A DNA stretch of 64,000 nt, taken from Sthenelais limicola (Eukaryota > Annelida > Polychaeta > Phyllodocida > Sigalionidae). The translations under genes were made by a program, and so were the position numbers. The notes beneath the pieces were generated by a model. The model did no database searches and was not told where the DNA came from. It saw only the letters and a list, made by a program, of their open reading frames with translations. Shown in pieces: positions 28,201 to 40,200 of the stretch. How positions within the stretch are numbered: position 1 is the stretch's first letter; each line of letters begins with the position of its first letter. Location of the stretch: NCBI GenBank assembly GCA_942159475.1, contig OW804094.1:56912966-56976965 (forward strand). Reading direction: 5' to 3'.

Positions 28201-31200
28201 GGCAAGCACCAATGGTGGCTTTTTCATTGGTCACTACATATGAAAAGCAGTTTAAACATAAGGTCAACGATCATGTTTTTTTTCCAAGGGTCATAGCTGA
28301 GGTGGCGGTATTCCATGGCGAGCTGCGTCGCGTAGGTTTAGTTATGAACCAATGATGTTTATGGATGCTCTTAGGGTGTACGTTTCAAAAGGACCCGAGC
28401 CATAATTAGAAGGGCTAAGAGGACACCTATCAAGGCCTCTGTCCTCCCTCGGCACCTCACGACCCCTGTAATTTAAGCTACAGTTCAGCTTGGTTTTCTA
28501 TGGGCGGAGTTCTGGATCATTACAAACCCCCGCGATAGCCATTCAAATGACCTACGAGCACCCCGAGAGTTCTTGTGATTGACACCGAGCTAATGGCATA
28601 TGGTTGTAGGCACTTTCTGCAGCAACGCATGTTTTATGACTCCTTCATCCACAATAACCTAACCACCCTTGCAGTGGTCCTTCAAAGAAGTGGGAGGCCC
28701 AGGCAATACAATATCTCCCACCCTCAAAGCATACAGCACGCGTTTCCAGCGGCTATCACTTGCTGTGAAATAGCCTTGATTCATAATAATTATGCAAGGT
28801 AAAACTTAGTATAAGTACGATGCAAAAAGAAGGTCTTGCCATGGTGGTGACAATGAAGACCTTCATGACAGCCATTACAATCTCGGATGCTGGAGAGGGT
28901 CCACATACAACTTCCCACATTCCATCTCCACCAATCGGTTATTTATAGATGAGAATAGCTAACATGCATGTAATGTATAAAGGCATAGAATTTCATTTCA
29001 CCTACTTTCCACAAACACCGAAAGTGATGCCTGGAATAGAATAAGATTATTATCTGCTCTATTTGTAGACGATATCCGGATATTATAAAAGCAATATCAG
29101 TCGATCCTTGCATCTCATATATAATGAAAATTTCTCCGGTTGTAAACTGCCAGAGCCCGAATACCCGGGTGGGAGGCTATTTTACTGGCCATTGATTGAG
29201 CTATTGGCAAATGATTTGTGACGTTCGTTAGGTTAATGGGCGTATTGGGAGTTGCACACAAACAAACGCATGAAATATTTATATATCAATTAGAGCTTTC
29301 TTTTTGGTTCCCACGACTATCTGCCTAGTATTTCACTGGAGATTATTGGGGGAAGCTTCACGTTATGCTACGAAAGGGCAGTCTATTGAAAGTAGCTGGC
29401 GTGAAAGAGCGATTGAGGGAAGCATCCTCTCATAATATTTTCTAACAGCGCCAAGGGTCTATATGTTTCAATATCCAGGAACATCTGCCTTTCAGCCCTC
29501 TCCTTAGATCTTGTTAACATCTCCCCTACATCTCCCCCACATTCTTTAATCTTTAGAAGGCCCAGATTTGTACACAGGAGGGGGACTTTTTGGCAAGTGT
29601 GAACACAGAGTCATTATTCCTTTTGTTTGACTTCTTCGCGTCGGCGATCCATTAAATTGTAATGGAACAGAAAATGCTTTACGAACATAAAAATGGGATA
29701 CAATAGTGAGTACTATTCAAATGTTTGTCCATAAATCACGCGTTAATAACTCATCGAGATCCCCGCTTTGAATTCATCATATTTTTCCTGGAGGAACATT
29801 CTTTTATTGGGGACAAGAAACACACGTCTCCAGGGTGCACTTGATGGCAATTGTGGAGAGACGAATTACAGTAATTTAATTAAATCCAATCCTGTTCTAT
29901 AAGAATATTACATTGAAGCCTCAGACTGTATAAAGCCGGAGCAACAAAGGAGGAGATATCCATAGAGCAGTGATAAGTGACTAGCCGCGCTTAAGCAAAA
30001 ACAATAGCGCTCAAGATGGATCTCTTAAAGACTCGTGATGACCGTAAATCAAATCACCATTGGGCAAAAATAACTCAATCATCTTGCATATTATGCATCA
30101 TCTTTTCAGCCAGTAAAGTATTAATGGGAGATTGCATGTTATTGCAGATTTCACAGCGGGAAATTATCTTAATGGTCGCTCATTGACTTAAGAGGGAAGG
30201 TTTCAATCGTGAAAGCCTATATATGTCAATACAATCGTGATGTATTGCATGCACGACTGGTGATCGCAGCTGCGCGATCACTTTTCGGGCGACTTTCACT
30301 TGAACGAGATATCTGTGTAGTGGAGCCTAAAACTGACGATGGCCCTTGCGCCATCCCAAACTGGGAAAAATCTCAAAGGCATAAAGTCCCCACCCACTGT
30401 GACCTGCATCATTCCGGGCACTCCTATTGCGCGAAGAGGAAATGAAGTCCCTGGCAGCTCAATGTATCAGTATACTCAGGAAGTGGCGTCATCTGGGCCA
30501 ACCGGATGGATATTAAACCTAAGGTCACAGTCAATACCAGGGCTATGCTTTACATTCTAGGTGAAATATAAGATGTTCCTCCAAGAGATTCTGTCGTGGC
30601 AAATTTCTGGCCGGTGCTTTGGCTAACGTATCAAGGAGTTGTGTATCATTTTGTTCAAGTTCATTTTGACTATTGATGCGCCCAGTGATTGCCTGTATCG
30701 GGGAACAAATTAGTAATCCACCTAGCCCACCTACTGCACTGCACTCAGCTTCAGGCCAAGATTTCCCTTATTCGTGTCCAGAAACTTCATACATCCCACT
30801 TCCCTCAAATCAATGCGTGTGATTATAAAGTTGGACCACTCGAAAATTAAGGAGCAGCGGAGCATTTTTGGCTGTTTCCTGTTGGCAAGACGAAGCGCCA
30901 GGTCTTCAAGGGCCTCACTTGACATTGTGTCATTATTATAAAGCCTTCAAGTGACCGTCTAATGGCCCCTTGGCAAGCGTGGACGCTCACTCCACCCTCT
31001 CATTACAGAGGGAAGATCTACACAGACCTCCACCCTTCAAGCCTGGAATCTCGATCCGGCCATCCCACTCCCATCTCAAGATTAGCTTGACAACGCTTTG
31101 ATCTAGGTAACGTATTGACTTGCATTGTTCAGGACGTGGACCCCGGGTGTCACCCATTTGGCCGGAACTAATGCAGTTGGGTTGGTGAGCTGCTCCGTTT

Positions 31201-34200
31201 TCGAGTGGCCGAAATGCTCGGTCAGTGTCCACTGGGGGCCTAGGAGCAACTCTGTCTAAACTGTCCGTCTCGGTGAAAACCTCAGACGTTTCCATCAAGT
31301 TGTGAGCCTACATGACCGCGGTCACCCCTTGGTAATCACAATGCACCTGTCCATTTTAACCTGTCCGCCCTGATCGGGCCAAGGTTGGAGCTGCATACCA
31401 ACAAAGGCCCCGAGTCCTTTCACTCCTAGCCGCCAAGTCAGTGGTCCATTCGTCTTGGCTCGATCACTCGGCTATTTATTACACCAAATGCCTCGAGCAC
31501 ATCCGTAACTGTCCACCGTTCGGCAGCCGCCGGACTCCTTTAAGACACTCTCCACGTCTGTGATGATCCCAGTGGATGGAACTATGCCGTCTTCATTACC
31601 CTATCATACAACCATCTCCTGCGATCCCCAGACGCATGAAAAAAGACGAATAGATATCCTTCTCATACACTGTGTTTTAGTGGATTTATATCTAATAGCG
31701 AACCAGTGGTTGTATCAAGCTTAAAACCTGAAATAGGCAAACGGTGGGGATTTGCTTTTATCGGGCCTTCGATGACGGATCGCGGGTGTCTTCACTTTTA
31801 TACTCATCTATCAAAGATGGCAAGGGAAAGGGGTAGGAGGTGGGCTGCTACTAGTCAGAGAGGCCTAGCCCGTACAAAACCCTTCCATTGCGTCCAGCAT
31901 TAGTGTCCTTCTGCCCTCGCCCCCGATATAGATTATTTACTGGTCACGCTCCGCAGTTGATAATCATAAATCATACCATTGCGGGACTGAATAAGACAGC
32001 CTTTGAGACGTCGTTGTAATTCTGACCTTTTCCCTGAGAGGCTACAATAGCGATATGACTTTATCCGGCAGACCTCCGCTGAGTGTCTTACATTAATTAT
32101 TATGCCCAGGATGGAAGCATCCATAATGAGTCCCGAGATAATTGAATCATATTAGGATCGCCCACAGGACAATTCCTCTGGTATGAATTTTCCTCTTCGA
32201 GTCGGAAGTGGAAAGCAGTCCCAACAGACAGACATTTAGTGGAAGAGGCGGTAGGTTTACTCAGGCAAACAAAAAGAGGATATATTCGCTATGTTGTACA
32301 GTGGATCTATATCCAACTCCATAATCAAACAGTCTTTGATCTCTATTTTATTGTATGGGGCTTTTAGGATGCAGGGATTAATATTGGAGCAAATGAGTTC
32401 TTGTGGCAGCTCTGAAGAGACTCCAAAACATTGTATGCACTGTGTCTGATACTATATAGAAATAGTAAATCGATTCTTCGCCCTGTGAGAGAACAATAAA
32501 TCAAGGCACTATTTTCTAGCTTACATGTTGACAGAGTGACCTTTTAGGCCTTAGACGCGCAGGATACCATTGCTCAAAGACATCAGTATCGACCCTCTCA
32601 TGAGTTTTCACACGATTTTCCTCTAGCAATGCTGTACGATTTTCATGCTTCTTTGTTGTGTTAGCCATCAGCTAACTTGACCTGGCGACTCTTTCCATGT
32701 TACTCCTTTACCTCTTCGTGATCGGGGTGCTAGGGGCGGGACTCTGACATGAACATTATTTTTTTCGCCTTCTCCGTTGCATGCATCGTAAGGAACCGAG
32801 CTTACTTTCGGAGGGAATCTATATTTGTTGATACCAATGCCTGCTGCAGGTTTGAGCACCTGTATTTGGATTTATTGCTTCAGCATATTATTTTGATCAT
32901 TTGATCCAAGCTCCCTTCGTGGGGTGAAAATTACCCCATCATCTAGCCATAGGGATTGGGCGTTGAGAGCACTCAATAGTCTATGGAGCTTTTCTGATAG
33001 TGGGAATTCCATTACATTTAAATGTCAATCCTTGTCATGTTCATTCTCCCAACTCGTGTTTTTAAACTCTCCTAGCAATGATTCACAAGCACCCTCCTCC
33101 CCCTCACTCGGCCTACTTTTGCGTTTCCATTTCATTACCACTGCTGTAACAGTGTGACGTTCAACATTGGAGCCAGCACAGAATTCCCAACATATACCCG
33201 TTGTGTATAATGCGATAATGTAGGATGTTTGCCTTGAATGCTTTTGTTCTCACCACCTGAAATATCATATTTTCCACGCGTTATGTTCTATGTCTTTCTT
33301 GTTTTTCTAGTAATAGGATGCCCTAATATACGACCTCCGCCCGATACATCGATGAGAAGAGATGGTAATCGAGTTGTGATTATATGTAATCATACGGGTG
33401 ATATGACAACCCTCTCATGTAGAGGTAGTTCGTGGTATGGGGACATCAGAAACTGCACACCAGGTAAAGGTATAGTCGCTTTTCTTCACCAATGAACGTC
33501 AGATATGGTTTGGTTCAGCTTACAAGTGACCATGATCTGAGCTACATGTACATAATTAGTTTCATTGTGTCTTTGTATAGCTTTGTTGGTAACCTCATTT
33601 ACTGCAGAAATTGGATGTTATGTGATTAAGCCATATTTGGTTCAAGCCTGTCCTTCTATTATTAAAAACCACGTTCTGATTTTCCCTATTTTCTTCCATA
33701 ATATCTCTTTTCCAAGAGTCGAATAATATATATTACAATTTCTTGGTACCGGTGCCCAATATAGATTCATCCCTTTTTAAAATGAAACACATCTGAGCGT
33801 TCTCTAGCCAGTATCTGTAAGTTGTCTTCCTATTGTGTTCGTTCTATTACATACGTTTTCCTGCAGCCTTTCAATATTGCTACTAGCCTGGAGTTAACAG
33901 GTTCTTTGGGGCCTTTTATATACAGTTTCAATGGGCTGTATCAATCAGCTTCTAGCGCGTGATTCCTTCTATGTTTGATGCCTTTTCAGTGTATATCAAT
34001 ATATCAATATGAGAGATTTATATCAAATGTATTCCTTCATAACCGGTGGATTTATTCGCCTGTGCTTCACCATCATCATATTTCATCTCGAATTTGAACA
34101 CCAAAATAAATATCATCATCTATGCGAATCCCCAAGGATCCGGGCCTAGATAGAGGGGCCCGTCGAACTACGTGCCTTGGCACATCTTATGCTGATAGAT

Positions 34201-37200
34201 AGGATGACTTCATAGTTAAAATTTCATGACCAGAAATTCCTTAAGGACGTGATTCCGCCCCGAACCACTGGATACATCCATAACAATGGTGATAGCATCG
34301 CGAAAATTGTCCCATCGCTTTCAATGTTTAAATTCTAATGGTGTCAGGGATCTTATGTCAACAAGATCCACTGTGGCATGCTTTATGTTACAAGGCAACC
34401 CGCCGTACGGATCCAACTGTAACAGATTTTTTTAACTCTTTACATTGAAAAAGATGGTACAGCCCATAACTTCGGTTATTGCCGGCTGCGATCCGCTTAG
34501 TCGTAAAAAAAAACTGAGAACGGAAAAAAATCTATGATAGATACCGCGAGGGCAAACATTGTATGCCTAGGTTTGTAGTATTTTTATGGGGATACTATGC
34601 AGAAACGAATAGCGAGGTAATCAGTTATTCATAAGATTTTAAAAAATCCGGTTTAGAAAAGCTCGTTAATCATTCCATCTTCCACGTACTTACACATAAT
34701 TGATGAGTCCAATAATCTGTTGAATGCATGCGGTCGTATAAACAATGGTTGTTGCGCGCTAATAATACTAAACCAAAATTTGATCCATAGCCGAGCCACC
34801 AGATTAAGCTGACACCCTTCCCTTCTCCCAATGAACGAGCTGACCCATGGGGTGAGGCATTGAGACCCGCAGCCTATATTCCCCGTCAGGTTATCTGCGA
34901 ATATATGGGTGTCATTGGACCTCTGAAGACAGCCCACAAATAGTCCTCCTACTCGAGATAAATCAGAATAGGTCTTGGGCTGTAACACTGGCTGTGTGAC
35001 CTTCCAATTGTTGGGGTCATCGCCCATGTGTTGTAGCCATTTGCGATTTGTCTCTCAGTACGACACTAAGCCATTTAAGTAGTTATCTTGATTCGGCGAG
35101 CATTTATCTAGATCCACCAGACATTAGGAGCACTTGGTATGGCCTTGGGTATCGCGGCAACTTCATGCCTGGAAGAACAGCAACATTACAACAGCTCTAC
35201 CCGGGCACTCTCTAGGGTGTCAATAAGACTGAAAGGCTGCTCTGAATAAACTAAGTACATTAAAATTGCTAGGAGGTATTCCCCGCATCGTTCCTGCCAG
35301 AACTTTTAAAGCGAGTTTGATCGTATGGGAGACTTCTGGTTCCGCTGGGTACAGCATAAGTATTTGCAAATTGAGGTGCTCCCGCCCCATTGTCATACTT
35401 AAGGAGATTGGATCAAATGTCATTAACTGAACTTCATAGAGTTTTTGCCAGTACGAAGCCTTCAAATCCTAGTGCATATTTCTCACCCAATAGAACTGCA
35501 TGCACTTGCATTGCATGATGAAGATGATTAATTTCTGCCTCTAGTGCGGAGGTATGTTTTGCATCCTTTTATATTAGTACCCTTGGAATATCGGCTTTAT
35601 TGATAGACAATAAATATGACAAGATTAAAGAGTAATCTATGAGGTGCAGAATGTTGTCTACGTTGCAATTCTACCAAGAACATATCTAAATATTTAAAAG
35701 CATTTAAGACATGAAATGGACAATATTACTTCTTATTCTCAGCATGTTTTGTTTAAGCTTATAAATACGTTGTGCGTGTGTACACAGTAAAGAATGGAGG
35801 AAGAAGTAAAATCAATGGTAAGGCAAGTGCAAAGAAGCAAATAACAGCACCATATCTACCTCTTTTTACTTGATTCCTAATTGTATGTATAAACTCGTTT
35901 TATCTTTAATATCTATTCGGGGTGTACTATTAAGATAGGCGGCGCAAGTTGTTGGCAGTAAATTCCTCTGAATGTGTCCGGTGTTGATTAAACTAAAATC
36001 GCATTCACAGACTACGGTCTGTGAGAATTTGAGTGATGCTAATTAAGCTGCTTAAGCACTGAATACTGAATCCTATCATGGAGTCCGGGATGATAGTGCT
36101 GTATGTTTTACTCCGAAAATATGTCATCTTTTTTGTGGATTCCTCTCTAATGACCACCAGAATAAGGGGACATTTCAGCAGCAAAGAAGGTATATATCCA
36201 TTATAGCATCGTTAACATGAAGAGACAATTTTAAGATGAACTTAAAAGTTATAAATTATTATAAATTAAAAAATATAAATTATACAGATCCCGCTCGGAA
36301 TAATAATTTTGATATTAATTTTCAAGGAACTATTTCTTCTTTTTGGCGAACTGGAATTAGTATTAACGAAGCAACCTTGGTTTTAACGGAGCATTAATCT
36401 AATGCAAACTGTTAGTTGCTCCCATTTTCCCATCATTTTTTTAATTCTGAGGCTATTGCGGTGTTGGAATGCACATTCCCTTTTGGTGAAATGACCCTGT
36501 TCTCTGATTGTGTTAAGCGCTTGTGTCCATGACCATTCCCTTCCACGACGGGGAGGGAAACACAAGCAGGTCTAAGCAAAAAATGTGGAAATCCAGGCAG
36601 GCAGCTAGAAAGGCAAACGAAGTCCATTTTTGAAAGTGCTCTTAGATGTGTGCACACCCGCGGAGAACTAACATCACCAAGCTTGGTTTGAGTGTATCCG
36701 TGCCATAGAACAGTCTACCCTCATGTTCATCCTGCCAACTGGGAGAGAGATATTATGCTTGAAAGCATGGCTACATCTTTGGAACTGGCAGTTTTCAAAG
36801 CCCCAGCAGAGACAATGCCCTGAATGAACCTTTCCTCGTGGATAAAACGCCAGTTTTTATCATTCCCTTTCCAACATTAGAGGTAGAAAATGTCTTTGAA
36901 TAGCGGCAATCTGAAAAACTAGTTCATCCCGAAAGATGTTCGCACATATTCAGATGTCAGACTATCCCTCTGATTTGGTACAGATGGACTATTTTACGCG
37001 AAGCTTTGAACTACTTTTTAAATGATTCTTCTCCCTTCTTCAAGAGCGAAGACTTTAAGTTTAAGAACAGATACTACAACATCTAACTTTTCCCATAAGC
37101 CACATACATCCCATCCCTCTTATTTCCATGTTTACTTTTGAGAGGAAGAATGATAATTGCATCCTACTCAATGTCGTTCTTCGAAGCAAAGATTATAAAT

Positions 37201-40200
37201 ACACGAAATCCTCTTTCGTTCCAAGCCACCCTGTCATCAAATAATTCTATATCATATACATTTTATTCCTATCATTCTTCCTTTAACAACACTGGCTATG
37301 TGTTATTTTGCCAGTGGTTATTAAATGGATTGTCACAACGTCATTTTATGCAACTAATCCTTCAACCCTAACCCTTTTGTCAAGGTTTCACAGCAAATTT
37401 TAAAAGAATTTCTTCCACTGATACGCAGTTTCTTCCATCTCTTTTCAGTGACACCTGCCCACATTGACGATGATGGAGAGGGCGTTGGTTTGCCACCCAT
37501 CGGTAATGTCATTTATAATTAAGAACGATTACTACTGAAAGGCTTAAACCTAGTTTGCTGACGCAAACACAATGAGCTTTCAGAACTTAATGTGGTTTTG
37601 GTACTTTTTTGGAGTAAGACACCATCATCTCAATCGGTCTCGTTAATTCACTACCCTCTGGTGGGGGCCTCCCGAAGCATCAACTACTCACGATCCAATC
37701 AGTTCCCCATAACAATTTGGTTATCGTAACCATCACCATGCAATTAGTGACTCCTCTGTGAAGAAAACGACAGCACGTATTCGAGAGCATTTATCTCAAA
37801 TTCAGCATAATTGTATAACCAACAAAATTGTTACCTATTGTTGTCCATGTCAAATTGTTTATGAAAGACTGGTTCCGAGATGGTGGTGCTGCTGATGTTG
37901 GTTCCTGCAAGAAACACAATTTTCAGATTTTATACAAATCCCTATTGCTGTTCTTACAAAATGATTTTTAACTAGATTTATAAATTCATTGAAGCACACT
38001 GAAAAAACTATGGGATCAAAGAAGGGTTTTTCGAGCTAGTGACCTTGTACATGCCATGTATTACCTATGTTTTCAAGGTGGCTTATTGATCTCCCCAGGC
38101 GTGTCAATCATTATCATTGTGGGCGTGGCTCTGGTCGTGGTCGTCTACGTGGCTATCATGATAGTATGTGTCATGTGTCTTCAAAGGTAAGCATACTCTT
38201 AAACCCGCTTGGAACTTTGCTTTATATTTGTTCAATAATGATTCCGTCCACTGGGATTTATTCAAGGACTCACACTTAAACAGAGGTGTTCTCTTTGCTT
38301 TCTTGATGTCTCTACTTTCTAGTTCTGTCACCCAGTCCCTGTGATTTTAATCAAGGCACACATTGCTTAGTGCATAGAGGCGTATTGTTGGTGCCTCTCC
38401 CTTTGACGTTTCTTTATGGCTGTTGTGATCCCCTTTCTTGTGGAGGCCAACTTGGTAAATTAACATGCAAGGGCGGAGACGTAAAATGAACTGATACCAC
38501 TCGTGGCATGTGTTCTACCATGAGCCGAACCATACATGTACATGTGCATGCGAGGTATACCTATACCCGTTTCATTAAAGGCAAGTTAAACACATGTGAG
38601 ATGCAAAGGCATGGTCTCCCAGCATATTTCGCTCCTTTCCATAATAAGTAGGACCTGATATACATAGGAGATATGGTGCCTATCTACAAAGGTAACCTAG
38701 GACATTTAAATCATCAAATTACTCAAACTTAGCTAGGATTTCATCAAATACCTACATTTATGCGTGGGCATCAAACAGATCCCTTAAGCCTCCGGAACAG
38801 AATTTTATGAATGGCCATTGCTTTTTCTAACGCTTTTATTTTAAAACGACTTAATACGCAGTGAGCTTTCGTTTTAAATTTGGACAAATTGTTATGCTTT
38901 TATAAAATCAAATACCTTTTGACGAAAATTGCCGCTAATGAAACTTTAGATTTTTAATTTACCCAGCTTTGCTGTAGGGATCATCTTCGAGCAAGGAATA
39001 AAGAATATTGAATTGAATATTCAATTCAATATTGCAAACTAGAGAGAATTCCCGCAAATATTCAGTTTCAATGGAGCACAGTTACATTACACGTAAATAT
39101 CAATGTAAAACCAAGCATTAAAAAATCAACTAAATCAACTACTTACCTCAAACCTGTCTCCAAGCTATGGAGGGTGACTTTTGATATTTGACGCCTTTAC
39201 CATTTAGTCAAGGAGATGGCAATAAAAACTATGTGAACCTAATCAGAAAGGTAATCAAAAGCCATGCCTGATCAATAGCCCCTTGAAGTATCCATGCACC
39301 AAAGAAATTGCAAGTCGGGCATGAAGGTCCCTTTTAATGTACTTTGCTTTCATCGGTGTTTGCTGGCGCCGTCTATCGATTAAATTGAGGCTAGTACCAT
39401 GACACCTTGGAAGTAACTTATCCGTACCTTCTCTAATTAATCCAGCCATAACTCCTGTTCCCGAGTAACCAGCTGCTTAGATATAGATGATATAACGCCC
39501 TTTCAATATTCGTACCTATGAAATAGGCATCTATTTATAAGCAGGCAGCACCTGAGCTATTACTTGATCTTGATACAGAGATAAATGAATTATTTCTTTG
39601 TAAAGAAATACGGATGTATAAATTGATGAAGATATTATATTTTAGAATTGATGCATGTGTGTTAGAAGTGTATCCTTGTATTGGTGTGAGGTTGCCCTAA
39701 CTTGCTACCTGTATTATTAGATTTGCGCGGGATGGGTGTCATGAAGCGCTTTCATTTTAATAACAGCCATATTTCAACCATCTCAAACAAATCTCCATCT
39801 TCTCGGCGTGCAATGGCGCTAATGGCTGTTTGTCACGCTTTGAAAAAATCACCTGATGAATATCAAGCTTTAGCTTCTAAATAGATCACATAGAGTCATT
39901 TGCAGGATAGGGCCAGTCGTGTGTAGGGATGGTTAACTTGGTAATGCACGGTAATTTCTTTTAAAGAGGCGTCTCGCTACCTGCGTTTCGTACAAAAGGC
40001 GCGTCCCTCCGCGTTTCAATCAATCAGGGTTGGATAACCAAGAATTACACATTCCACTTAACGTTTGGATCCATATTCGTGATCACTGCCTCTATATGCT
40101 CATGCCCCGCCATCGCCTCAAACCTTCTATAGAGAGACACTCGTTTGTGCTGTATCTCAATATCGAATTGCTATGCATATATAATCCATACGAGAGACTA

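Noticed and set aside
34653..35027. 124 aa open frame on - in intron 4
   Set aside because: No recognisable motif; not linked to other exons.
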